Source: Nepenthes gracilis
Taxonomy: Eukaryota; Streptophyta; Magnoliopsida; Caryophyllales; Nepenthaceae
Assembly (NCBI GenBank): GCA_033239525.1
Contig: BSYO01000036.1
Location: 9,198,126-9,262,125, forward strand
Direction: 5' to 3'
Length of the DNA: 64,000 nt
A program made the position numbers and the translations under genes. The stretch's first letter is position 1. Each line of letters starts with the position of its first letter. Below the pieces are notes generated by a model. That model saw only the letters and a list, made by a program, of their open reading frames with translations. It did no database searches and was not told where the DNA came from. Below, piece after piece: positions 36,916 through 48,066 of the stretch.

Positions 36916-37603
36916 ACTATAGGTTCTTTTCCTTTTCTTTTCTATATACACGTTTATATCTGTTTGCGGGTTTACACGACCTAAACTGCCCCTAAGTCGG
37001 AAATGTTTTTACCTTCTTGTAACCAAACTCTGGTCATCTAGGCGGCCCACAAGTGGTCGTAATAAAACATTGGTCATCCAGCCGGCCCACGAGCAGTCGT
37101 AACAAAACCCTAGTCATCCAGATGACCCAAGAGTGGTGAAAACAAAGCCCTGGCCACCTAGGTGGCTTGCTAACGGTCAAACTAAACATTGGTCATCCAA
37201 ATGGCTCATTTGCGGTTAAAATCTTAGGGGGCTCAACTAGCGCATGCCACAACCTCCTTCGTTAGGAGCGAGCGTGATTAGTCAACGACGGTCGTCATTA
37301 TTAAAGGTTCTCCTTCCAAAAGTCAATCGCCCCGGTTCACGCTAGGGCAGCACCACCAAGCTTTTACTCTCGCATAAGCATGGATCGGGCTTAGCATGAC
37401 ATCCGGTAAACCCTGATGTCTACTCAAAGGCTTAAGTCCTTCGAAAAGTGCCTACAATGTCTTAAGCAAGGTAGACAGCCAACCTGTATGCACAGAGTTA
37501 GTCGAAAACGTTGCAACGGAGGAGTGATAATTACAATAAAGGCAAAAGACACGTAACATCAATGAAACAGCAATTTTATTGATTATATTCACTCGTCAAT
37601 ACA
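36916..37603 (+). repeat. 3' untranslated region with five 40-bp tandem repeats
   Basis: Between pol and the antisense ORF. Units of 39-40 bp begin near 37031, 37071, 37111, 37151 and 37189, each opening TGG(T/C)CA(T/C)C(T/C)A followed by a CGGCCCACGAG-like block. Units diverge progressively toward the right. Hypervariable tandem repeats in this place are known in Tat/Ogre elements and can seed satellite DNA. No coding sequence is seen here. Confidence 0.75.
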
Positions 37604-39659
37604 TTAACTATAAAAACTAGAGAAACACAAACTAGGGAGGGGCAGAGCTCCTAGAAAAAGGCGCTGGTGATCTGCTACTAACCTGAGGCTCTCCCACAAG
37701 GCACTCACGACGCTGAGCGGGTTCTCTAGATTGAGGAATTTGACCGGAAAGTTGGGATCAATCAACCAGGCGATACACCAACTAATATTGATCTCCTCCC
37801 ATAATCGTGCAAACAGCATGTTCTCGATCTCGTGGGGACGTATACGTGTGGCCAGCTAATTCTCTAAAGTGGCCATTTGGCCCGCAAGCTAGTCAAGGCG
37901 CAGCGTGGTCCAGTCAGCCTCTTTCTTTAGAAGATCATTCTCCTCTTTAAGTTTGTCATTCTTCTCAACCAGACCCGACACCTTGTCATCTTTAAGGCTA
38001 GCATTCTCCTCTCTAAGTCGAGTGATCTCCGCCTCCAGGTTGGCTAGCACGGATCCTAGAGTAACCACATCATCCCGATGCTTTGCTCTCATCGCTTCCT
38101 GCTCCTCCTTGAGCTAAGCAATCAGCCTATCCCTGTCAGCAATCGCTAGGTCTCGCTAGTTAATCGCCTTAACAATAGCACCGAAGACTTTTTGTGTCTG
38201 TAAAAACAATAAGTGATAGTAGCAGCTAAACTAAGAGGAGAGGCAGATCACAAAGAATAATAATAATAATAATAATAATTAAAAATTTACCCGCCAAAAC
38301 CAATGCGCTAGAAGCACTGACCTAACACGAGATCTTGACTCAGACGGTGGAGGACCAGAAGCGGAACCTTCTCCAGCGTACCCAACAGTGGCCTCCGCCA
38401 CAGACCCCTCCAACAGCTCCATCATAAAGTCGTCCGTTTCAGACAGCACCCCAACGATAGGCTCCAATGGTCCCTTCCATGGCCTGTACAGGCTCTTCAG
38501 CGATGGCCTCCTCTGTGATCTCTACCCTAACCTCAACGATCGGTTGAGGTTCTTTGGCAACTGACACTCTTGGCTCCCACAGAATCTCCTCAGGAGTAGA
38601 CTCATCAGATGTCGCAATGGCTAGCCTAACAGGAGGCTCAACAGGTGCCTCCCTGGGTTCCCCGATAGGTATCTCCTCCGACGAATCAGCGACATACTCA
38701 ATGATGGCCTCTGGGGAAGGCTCCAATCGTATCAATTGCTCTGATTGCGAGAGGGCAAGAACAACGCAGCTAGCGGCAGGGTACAGCCTCTCCCTAAAGA
38801 CCTCAATGGCGGAACCTTCGCCACATATGCCGGAGCTATCCCCCACCCGGTAGCTGGCCAATTAGCACATTCCTAGGATCGACGGAGGAGGACGAGGAAG
38901 GTTTTATTGCTGCCACTGTCATTGTTGTACTAGTGGGAGAACCATCGCCGGTTGGCTTCTTGATTACAAGAACCCCAATCTTCCTCTTCCTAGAGGCCTT
39001 TATCGTCTTCTGCTCCGGTGACGGAGGCCCTCACTTGGCCTTCCTGGCCTCATCATGAGAAACCAAGTAGTCTCTCCGAAAATCTAAATGGTGTTTCTCT
39101 ACCAACTTGAAGAGCCACTCTAGGGACTCCGTCTCCGTCTCAGTGGGAGTATCGGTGTAAACCTCAGGAACCTTGCCCCATTCTCTGGCCCATGGCCAGG
39201 ATCTGTCTACGTAAACAAAAAAGAACATGTTGTTTCAGTTCTTCAATGAGTCATAAATGGCGGTGCTAACCTAGAGATTGCCCCGTGGGGCCAAAGAGAT
39301 CCACTCTGCTCAATGATTGAACTTGAATAGGACCCTCACCATCTCCACTGTCAACTTCTTCGAATGCTAACGAAGGAAGATACAGAACGTGCACAGATGT
39401 CGCATAGTGTTAGCGTGAAATTCTGCAATAAGGACTTTGAGAGAAGTCAGAATCTCTAATAACTCGTTAGGAATGAGAAGGCGTAGCCCACTCCTCAAAT
39501 GGACCTCATAAATGGTGATACAACCTTCATGCGATGAGCATGCCCTACCTCCTTGCCAGGAACACGGGGAATGATCGCTTTAGGAACGTTATACTCTACG
39601 TACAACTCCTTCAAGTCAGTCTCTGTAAGGGTCGAAGCTATCTGCGCAATGGGAGCCAT
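37604..39659 (-). pseudogene. Antisense ORF of the Tat-type element: Transposase_28-like domain, acidic linker, intron, coiled coil
   Basis: The start ATG is at 39657-39659 (MAPIAQIASTLTETDLKELY), with VEYNVPKAII after it. Frames then shift, with recognisable pieces: EFHAN near 39420, EWISLAPRG near 39300, FFFVYVDRSWPWAREWGKVP (39228-39160), and HHLDFRRDYLVSHDEARKAK ending at 39031. An acidic, Pro/Glu-rich linker follows (38861-38439; then DDFMMELLEGSVAEA). A probable intron is at 38198-38290. The last part is a strong coiled coil at 38092-37889 (LEAEITRLREENASLKDD, EKNDKLKEENDLLKKEAD) and a tail to 37604. The order matches the plus-strand copies at 17525 and 26374. It lies opposite to gag-pol. 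Stops and frameshifts abolish the product here. Confidence 0.75.
38198..38290 (-). other. Probable intron in the antisense ORF of the Tat-type element
   Basis: The minus strand reads GG|GTAAATTTTT as donor and TTGTTTTTACAG|ACAC as acceptor. The interior carries an AAT microsatellite (about 38255-38280). It sits between the acidic linker and the coiled coil, the same place as the intron at 27605-27684. Confidence 0.55.
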
Positions 39660-40197
39660 GAGTATGGAAGTAAGGAAGAAAATGGTGCAATACTTAGAAA
39701 AAATGCTCACTCAGAGAAGACAAAGGAAAGCGTGAAAAATCCAAAAAAGGAGACGAACGGGCAACTTAAAGGCAGTATGAACGCCAACAAAAGTAACCGT
39801 CTCGTAAATAAACACGATCATTATGGCCCCGTGGCGCCTCCTGAACGGGCACTAAGAACCCAGATCTTTCGGTGCATTAATTACCGGGATATTTAATTCA
39901 CCATGTGCAGACACGTGGCCGCCTTTTCGTCTGAACAAAATAACTAATGATGGCGCATCACTCCACTCCCACAGGTTCTCCAGACCTTTGCCTTGACGGT
40001 CAACGAATCCGATCAATAATTTCTTCAATAGGTTCTCTGGACCTTGGCCTTGACAGTCAATGAATCCGGTCAACGTTTTCTACAACAGTTTTTCGGACTC
40101 TGGCCAAAACGATCAACGGTTCTTGTCAATGGATCTTGATCGACGCCAAGTCACGCAACCCACCATGAACATACTGGAAGTTTGAATTCAGACCACC
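39660..40197 (-). promoter_or_regulatory. Putative promoter/leader of antisense ORF: 57-bp W-box repeats and a G-box
   Basis: Tandem units of 57 bp begin near 39972, 40029 and 40086. Units carry GGTCAA or AGTCAA on the plus strand (TTGACC/T on the antisense-gene strand) at 39998, 40055 and 40068, plus near matches GATCAA and TGTCAA. A CACGTG G-box with GGC flank is at 39912-39917. The layout (purine tract, W-box array, G-box, start codon) is the same as at 25733-26374. Confidence 0.5.
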
Positions 40198-40200
40198 GGC

Positions 40201-40212
40201 ATGAGGGACTAG
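40201..40212 (+). other. Polypurine tract of the Tat-type element
   Basis: ATGAGGGACTAG immediately before the 3' LTR. Weakened compared with the G-run at 25733-25746, but ends in the same CTAG. Confidence 0.55.
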
Positions 40213-41240
40213 TGATGGGTATGCCCTTAGTGGACAAGCCCAAAAAGGGAGAAACGGCCCAAATCCATGAGGGCCCATATGTAAGTCTGGGCGATCAACG
40301 TCTACCATTGATCGGACGAAAGGCCAAGGAAGCCGGTGTAAGGACGGGAAATTAGCACAAATGACGGTCAATATTTATACTGACCAGCAGCACTATAGTG
40401 GGTCAGCCCATAAATAAGCCTTATGAAGGATAGGCCCAATTTAACTTGCGTTCTCGTCTGCAATCAGCAATGGTTTCTTCCCTGATTATGTGCTCCCCCA
40501 AAGGGCAACCTCCATGGTAACGGTCACCAGCAGATTTAGCGCTGACCCCATGAGGAAAGCGTCGGATTCTCTCTTCTGTCTGCTGTAAACCCTAACCGTT
40601 GTAAAACACAGAAGAAAGGTAACCCTCCCAAAGAGTCGTTACGGTCATTAATGCCAATGTCAAGAAAGAAAACTATTCCAGCAGAGTATTGGAATTACGC
40701 ACTCCTAACTAGGGAACGATGCTCAACTTCTCGACTATAAGAAGGCTATGGAGTTCACACTCCAAGGTACGCCTTCTTGAAGGAAACAAACGCTCTGGTA
40801 CCCAATTGAATCGCTTTCACATCCTCATTCCTTTTTCCTGAGTTATCCATTAGAGCTTACACTGTACACTCTTAGGCTCCTACGCTAACAGTACGCCCAC
40901 GCTCGATCTCTCTCCCCAGTCGCTTTGATCCCCAGAAACCCTGGGATAGGAATCACCATTTCTCTTGAGCGATAGTAACCTCTCCCAACGAGAGCCAAAT
41001 CATAACCACAAACACTCTCTGTTCCTTACCCTCATAATACCCTTTCCTTTACCTTCTCGAATCTTGGAAGGTTGTTTTGCTAACTTGAGCCTTGGAGTGT
41101 TTACGGTGGGATAACATCTTGCCGGCACCTAACCTCCCGTTTATTTTAGTGGTTTGTAGGATCCAGACTCGGTGGACCAAGTTGGATTCAATGATCGACA
41201 TAATTCGAACCCGTTTAAAATTTGGTTTCAGGACGCATCG
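40213..41240 (+). repeat. 3' LTR of the Tat-type element
   Basis: 1028 bp, TGATGGGTATGCCC ... CAGGACGCATCG. The final CA has become CG. Colinear with 30279-31305. Confidence 0.9.
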
Positions 41241-43322
41241 GGTTGACTTGATGCCTGAGGAGGGTCTGACCCGCGCTTGAGCGTCGAAACCCATGGGTCA
41301 GTACTTGAGGGATGTCTGATCAGTGCTCGAGCAGTGGATCGACAGATTGGCCATGCTTAATGAATGCCTAAGGGACACTCGAGCGGTTGCTGGTAGTAGT
41401 TATGTGCTCGAGGCATGCTCGAGCTGCACTTGAGTGCAGTGAACCAATAGTCCAGTGCTCAACTATTCTATACTTGAGTGCACCATTATATAAATACAAC
41501 ACCTATGCCAATTTCAGCCATTTTAGTAGAAAATTTTAGGAAAGAGAGAGAGGAATATGAGAAGAAGAGAGAAAGTTTGAGAATGTTCAAATGAAATGAT
41601 TTAAGGATAGAATTTGGTAATTTAGAGTCAAATACACTTTTATACTGTCCTTTTATTGTTGTTGTTCTTTTTAAACTTTCTAGAGCCATTCTTGTTTTAT
41701 TTCTCCAATATGATATAATTTTAAAGTATAAATATTTATAATGAATATGCATGTTGGTTTTCTAACATTTTATAGCAAAATTTTACAAGAACTCATATTT
41801 AAACTCATGTATTGTATATAGATGTCTTGAATTCTACAGTAATGCTACATTCATGTTCTGATTTTGAGGTTTATAGCTCCTGCATGTTTAATTTCATAGA
41901 TAAATTTCTTGCATGTTAAAAAAATTCGAAGTATAGGTTATATATGTTTTGAAAATTTATGTAGAATCTTTGCATGTATGATCATAAAGCTGATTTTCTG
42001 CACTATTGGTTTGCATGTTCGAAGTTATAAAATTTATAATTTTTACTTGTTCTAAATTTATATATAGGATTTTATATATTTTAAATTGTTAGTTATAGGT
42101 CTTATACATATGCTAGAAATATATAAGAATTGCCCTATATGTTCCGGACTTCAGCAATAAAATTCTGTATTTTGCTAAATTATGCTTCACTTGCTGAATT
42201 TTTCTGCGTAACATACTAATTCAACGTTACACAGAAAGAATAAGTTTTATATGGTATGAAATTATTGAATTATGAAAGAAAACTTTACATTTAAGATATG
42301 AATGATGAGTATTTTCTCTAGGAGTGATAAATTTATAAATTAAGAAGTAAAGTGTGGAGTTTTCCTAAGTAATTGTATTGGACTAACGATAATTTTAGTG
42401 GATAGTATATTATGACATGTCTTAATATATTATAATGATATATCGATATTTGAACCTACAATCTACGGGTGAGAAATGGCCTTTGGCCCTATATATAAGG
42501 TGATATATAAACGGCTCATTTCTTAATCTCGAATAAAAGTGTATGGCCTTTGATTGTATGAGAGTATACACAACTCAAGTTTTGATTGTCCGCTTTTCTA
42601 GTCAATAAGACCTACTGGCCCAAGTCTTTAAAAAAAATCAGAATTAAGTATATTTTGATAATTTAAATGGAATTAAGAACATGATAAGAAATTTAAAAAT
42701 GTATTATGTAAATTTTTCTACACAAATCCATGTCATTGTATCCAATCATGATCTATAATCTTTTCGATATATTTTAAACATAAAATATACATATTCATTG
42801 ATATATTATGTACCTTATTGAATTTTTGACTCACTCGCTTATTATTTTTATAGCCCCCTCAAATAAGATATAGGAGTTCTTACCGGATGAGTAAGAGTGA
42901 ATATTGAAAATATTCAAAAAGTTTTAGTTTAAAGTTTTATGGATGTTAAATGTTGTTTAATGAGTTGTGAATAACGTGTGATGTATTATATAATATTTCA
43001 AACAGCGTTTAGATGCTTAAAATATTGTATTATCATTTTTTATATCGATTAACATGTCATTTTAAGTTTCGGACATCATTAGGATGTTTAGAATTGATGT
43101 ATTGTATTATCTGACAATTTTCGAATTTGTTAGATGATGTATGTTTGTCGTAATTCAAGTTCCGGATAGTAGGTTATTGATTGGTGTTATTGTGGTTTTA
43201 GAATTATTTCGGATTGTCCAATGGTCAGTAGTTGGTTATCAGATTATGATTTATTTTTGCAGTTTATTTACTCTCATACTTGTTTTGAGTAGGCAATTTT
43301 CTTTATGTAAAGTTTGATGCCA
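41241..43322 (+). repeat. Gypsy-type LTR debris that hosts the Tat-type insertion
   Basis: It begins with the right copy of GGTTG and continues the sequence interrupted at 30278. It has CTCGAG/CTTGAG-rich text (41270-41480), a TATATAAATACAAC TATA-like site near 41489, a purine-rich GAGAGAGAG block, and a long AT-rich tail. It ends just before a primer-binding site, so it is read as a 5' LTR in plus orientation. No coding segment. Confidence 0.5.
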
Positions 43323-43333
43323 TGTTTTTTTAT

Positions 43334-43347
43334 CGGTATTAGAGCCA
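43334..43347 (+). other. Primer-binding site (tRNA-iMet type)
   Basis: CGGTATTAGAGCCA differs at two positions from the canonical TGGTATCAGAGCCA complementary to initiator tRNA-Met. It supports the LTR reading of the sequence to its left. Confidence 0.55.
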
Positions 43348-46300
43348 CATGTGATGTGCCTATTACTTTGGGTCCTATAAAAGATATTGTGTTTATCTAT
43401 TTATGGTCGATCAAGGTATTGACGTGAAGTTTACATAAGGTTAAATAGGAGAATAATAGGTTAATTAATAATAGTTTATTAAGAGTTAATTTAAGATTGG
43501 GATATAGGACATGACAAAGAAGGAGATAGAAAAGGTTAGAGAGGGCTATTTAAAATAAATTTAAGTAAGATTTTAATTAATTTGAAGTCAAGGTAAGTGC
43601 ATCCTATGCCTACCTTCCTTTATTACTGAATACTTATTATTTCTTTGAATTTTTATTATTTTAAATACTCATACACGCTATTTTTTTATACTTAAAATAT
43701 CTATTACCACATATATTTACTATTCTCCTTACTTTTCTGCAATGTTGTATGAAATTTATGTTTAAATCCATGTACATTATATTATTAAGTTAATTTCTGT
43801 AATTTTTCTTCATATGTGCTATGAAATTCTAATTTAATACTCTTATATGTTTGATTTTTGTATATAGTATCCAGTATGTCTAAAATCCATAAGTTTATAC
43901 TTTGTATGTTTTGAAATTTTATCATATTTGTCCTTGCATGCTTGATATTTGAAATAAGATGTTAACATGATAGGGTTTTACTGATTTTTCTCTAAAATTT
44001 TTGTTGTAATAGTCCATCTGCTTGTAAAATTTAGAATATAGCTTTTGCATGTCTTAATGAGAGTATGTTCAAGTTTCTATAGAAAGTTAAGGTATTTCAT
44101 GGCATGTATTTGAAATAAGTAAATGAAAAACTCTATAATTGATAAAAGAATTCAGAATATTTTTTTAAAAAAATGAGAAAATATAAAATTATTTATAATT
44201 GTGAAGAGTTTTTATTGATTTATGCATCAGATTATTATAAGAAAAATTAGTAATGATATATTATAATATATCTTCATATATTATAGTGGTAATTGAGGTT
44301 TAAACCTATTATCCATGAGATAAAAGTAACGTTCAATCTCATCTATAGAGTTTTATGTATGATGGTCCACCTAAGATTTTTAATTGTGTGAAAATAAATA
44401 CAATTCGGGTTTTAATTATCTACTCATTTGTTAGTAAGGCCTTACTGAACTTTGGTCCATAAGAATTAGCATATTTGAATATAACTTTTATATCACATTT
44501 TTTATTAAGAATAGGAAAAAAATTTAAAAGCTATGCATGTATGTTACAAAAATCTATAGCTTTGCATTCGAGATTTTATTTATTATTCCTCCCAACATGA
44601 TTTAATATAAATGATATGTTCAACTGTGAGTAATTTATATTTCTTATTGAGTATTTGACTTATTTTTACTTTTATTTTGTAAAACTTCCCCAAATTAACG
44701 AGTTTGGACACTTATAGGTAAGGATGTCAGTTGAGGACCTAGTTTGAGAAACTAGGACTATGAATTAGAATGAATTTGATGATACATCTTATCTCAAAAT
44801 AGTAATTTTTAAATGTTTATTTTTACTTTAATTAATTAGTTCTGTATCAATTTAGTTATCACGATATTCCTATAAATAATATAGTTGGATTTTGATTTGT
44901 CTTATACCGTCATTCGGTTATTCTGAGTTTTGTATGGATGTATCTCCTTGTGCATGTATAGGCGTTATGTTGTGGCCGGTATTCAAAACCACTTTCGGTG
45001 TAGCATTTTCGGATCTTGTATTTTTGGCTGGTCATTATATTTTTGGGCCGGTTGCATATATTGACTTACAACTCACACCTAAGGTCAATTTGAGATTTTG
45101 AAGCAGGTGACAGCTTCATTTCTACTCTTAAGATAGATCAACCTAATAATATAACTAATTGAGATAAGATTGATTAATTCTGTTAATTATTTGGGTTTGG
45201 TAACGGGATGTGATAGCTTTCGCATGATTTATCAAATAATGATATTTTTAGTATTTAGACTTTCGATCACGATATAATTCCGGCATATTTTGTTAATATA
45301 TATCCACATATAAAAATATGCATATTTTGTTGACTATTAGGCTCAAATTTACTTACAGGACTGGATAGAAGAGGTTTAAAGATTTTTCTTAGTTATATTT
45401 TATATTCGAATTTATATTTAATTTGTTTTTAGATTATTGTATATTTTAGTTTATATTATATCGGCCGATAATGATAAGGATGGTATTGTAATAGCTAAAC
45501 AATTATTTTAGATACAATTTATGGTTTCAACACTCTAATATTAATTAAGATATTTTTTTATAACATATGATTCGAGATCAAATAATTATTTATATTCAAA
45601 TCTACTTTTTTGTGTCACCTTTAGGTTTTGTAATTTGATTAATCTATTATTTTAGGCTATTTAACTGTATTTAATTTATAATTTCATGTCCTGCTATTTT
45701 TTTTTAATTTTTAAGTTGATGAATAAATATTTAAAACTTTTGAAACTTAAAGTTAAAAAATTAATTTAAATTAATTATGAATTAAAAAAATTAATAAATT
45801 TGATTTTGAGATTGGGGGCGTGGTATCTTGTGCTCATTAGTAGCACAGTTTTCAAGATATATTATAACGTTCACTCAAACATCACTATTCACTAGACATT
45901 TTGTGTGAAGGCTATGAGTTATGCAATTAAACCCTAGGTTTGGGAGGATTGGGAGTATTTCTCGTGGCACTCCCTTGTAAGGTGAGATTCCTCCACAAGG
46001 TCGTGAGAAAAAACTTATTAGGTTTTGTATTACGCTCTTGTAACTTTTACTCCATTAAAAGGGTTATTTTTAATTTTGAAGCTGTCAAGCATTTTCATTT
46101 AATGTTTGCGTGAGATTTATTTGAACAATACTGTTCATTGAAGGTTCACATTTGATTTGTGCAAGATTTACTCAAATGAAAGCTTACACTTGATGCGCGT
46201 ATAAAAGACGCTTGTGCACGGTGTGTACATTTATTCACGCATGAAGAATGCTCGTGCACATCATGTACTACTTCTTACATATGATACACGCTTAACAAGC

Positions 46301-47600
46301 ATATATGTATTAATGTTGTTTTAAAAGGCCCAATGTAGTTTTTAGGGAAAAATTTGAGATCATTCAACATAAAGAAGCTTTAAATGAAAAGCGAGAAAAG
46401 AGAATAAAAAAAATTAACATCTGATTGAAATCTAATTTGAGGTACGTTTTTTATCAAACTTGAGTATGTTACTTTACTCTTGACTCTAAAATGTATTACC
46501 GATTGATTTCTCATTTTCTCACTGCATTATTTTTTGCATTACTGTTAGGTGTGTCGAGGTTGTAAACCAACAAATTATTCATATGGGTTATTGTGAAGAA
46601 ATCATGATGAGAGTTATTTACAACTATATACTCTATTATAGATTTATTCAGTGAATATTTTGTAATTTTTTTTAGTTGAAAAGAGTTTTCTATATTAAAT
46701 ATTACTGTATAACTTGTATACTTGATTATATATTTTTATTTCATGTGCTTATAAATAGAGGTTTTTAGGCCACCAAGCCATTTGGTGTCTTCAGACGAAG
46801 CTTATGATTATACAGTGCATGTATTGAGGTTTAAAATAATAGACTTTAGGAGCTATCGAGCAGAGCTATGCACGATGACCTAAAGAGAGAGACAGACGTT
46901 TAAGAGGTTATATGGTTGCAAAGTCTATTTATAGTGTCATGTAGCCTATTATTTGGTAAAAATACTTGTGAATTAGACATATTTAAAATTATATTCAAAT
47001 CAGATATGAATCAAATTTAATTAGATAAAGATTTATGACTGTTATTCAGCCTGACCACTTGAGTTAAAAATTATGTGTTTAATCTATTATCCAAATTGGG
47101 TTGGTACATGAATATTTTTTTAAAATATTTTTATTTAAAAATTTATATTTATATAAAAATATTTAAAATATAAAAAATTTAAAAATTATGAAATTTTGAT
47201 TAAAATATTATCTAAGTATATATTTATATAAAGAATATTTACATAAAAATATTAATTACAAAAAAAAATTTATTGATAAGAATTTTTAAACTTGACATTT
47301 CTTTTAAAATTAAAATATATAAATATTTATAAAAATAATCATATTTCGAGTTATGTCGGATGGAACCAGTCATTTTCACCTGTCATTGGACCAAGTTTAA
47401 AAAGTAATTTGGCATAATTTTTGATCATATTCATCCATAATAATAATATATGTTAATTAAAACCTATATAATTTATATTGATTAGACTAAGTTGTTCAGA
47501 CGACCTAATTTTGATTATATCTATTATGAATTAATCAAATTCCATTTTGTTAAGCTTTTAACCGAAAACTTTAGGACCAATCTACTAGTATTATACAAGA
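43348..47600. other. AT-rich retroelement debris, no gene recognised
   Basis: 43500-45240 repeats the style of the preceding LTR: a GGTAAG-containing T-rich start near 43591, a segment like CCATGAGATAAAAGTAACG near 44310, and TAACGGGATGTGATAG near 45200. It is probably another copy of the family. Around 45890-46070 text such as CTCGTGGCACTCCCTTGTAAG resembles a different LTR. No gag or pol motif was found in any frame. Confidence 0.35.
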
Positions 47601-47817
47601 TGCCACAAAAAATATAAAGTAAAATGAAAATAAAAAAAATCACTCAAATTCAATTTTTTTGGTCTTTTAATTCGCCTCTTATGGACAGCCCATCACGAAA
47701 TTGTAAAACAATTTCAGAATCATTTGAGCTTCTCTCTCTCTCCCTCTCTTTAAGACTTCTCCTCCTCAGTCTCACGATCATTGCAGCCGCTGCTGAGCAA
47801 GTAGTAGTTCATCATGC

Positions 47818-48066
47818 ATGTCAACAGCGCTGATAGATCCACTTCTTGTTGCGAGGGTGGTAGGAGAGGTGATTGACATTTTTGCCCCCACGGTGAAGAT
47901 GAATGTGACCTGCAGCCTCTCAAACAAGCACGTCTGTAATGGTCATTTAACTTTGCCCTCCGTCATCGCAGATAAGACACCGGTTGGGGTGGGTGATCAT
48001 GACTCAAGGGCTGCTTATGAACTCTATGATATATTTGCTATCGTAAGCCGCCTCGATCTGTATTAG
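47818..48066 (+). pseudogene. TFL1/CEN-like (PEBP family) first-exon fragment
   Basis: The frame opens MSTALIDPLLVARVVGEVID and continues with FAPTVKMNVTCS, then KHVCNGHLTLPSVIADKTPV and a degraded D(M)R block (DSRAAYEL). This follows exon 1 of TERMINAL FLOWER 1/CENTRORADIALIS-type phosphatidylethanolamine-binding proteins (xxDPLVIGRVIGDVVDxFxPSVKM ... QVCNGHELFPS). These proteins repress flowering by binding FD-type bZIP factors. The usual exon-1 splice site after the (F)xTL block is not a GT here; a GTAAGC occurs slightly later at about 48043. Exons 2-4 (DPDxPxPSxPxxREHLHW and ligand-binding pocket) were not found downstream. Read as a truncated gene fragment. The surrounding sequence is retroelement debris, so capture or truncation by transposons is possible. 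Confidence 0.65.

Larger units (their letters stand above)
30279..41240 (+). mobile_element. Complete but decayed Ty3/gypsy Tat-type retrotransposon with antisense gene
   Basis: 10,962 bp. It has 5' LTR, PBS, gag, protease, RT, a second RNase H, integrase, a tandem-repeat region, an antisense ORF, a purine tract and a 3' LTR. It is flanked by a perfect 5-bp duplication GGTTG (30274-30278 and 41241-41245). The extra RNase H after the RT-linked one and the antisense ORF before the 3' LTR are marks of the Tat branch (Tat/Ogre/Retand-like) of plant Ty3/gypsy. The LTRs differ at about one base in seven over the first 60 bases, and most genes hold several stops, so the copy is old and cannot move on its own. 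Confidence 0.9.
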
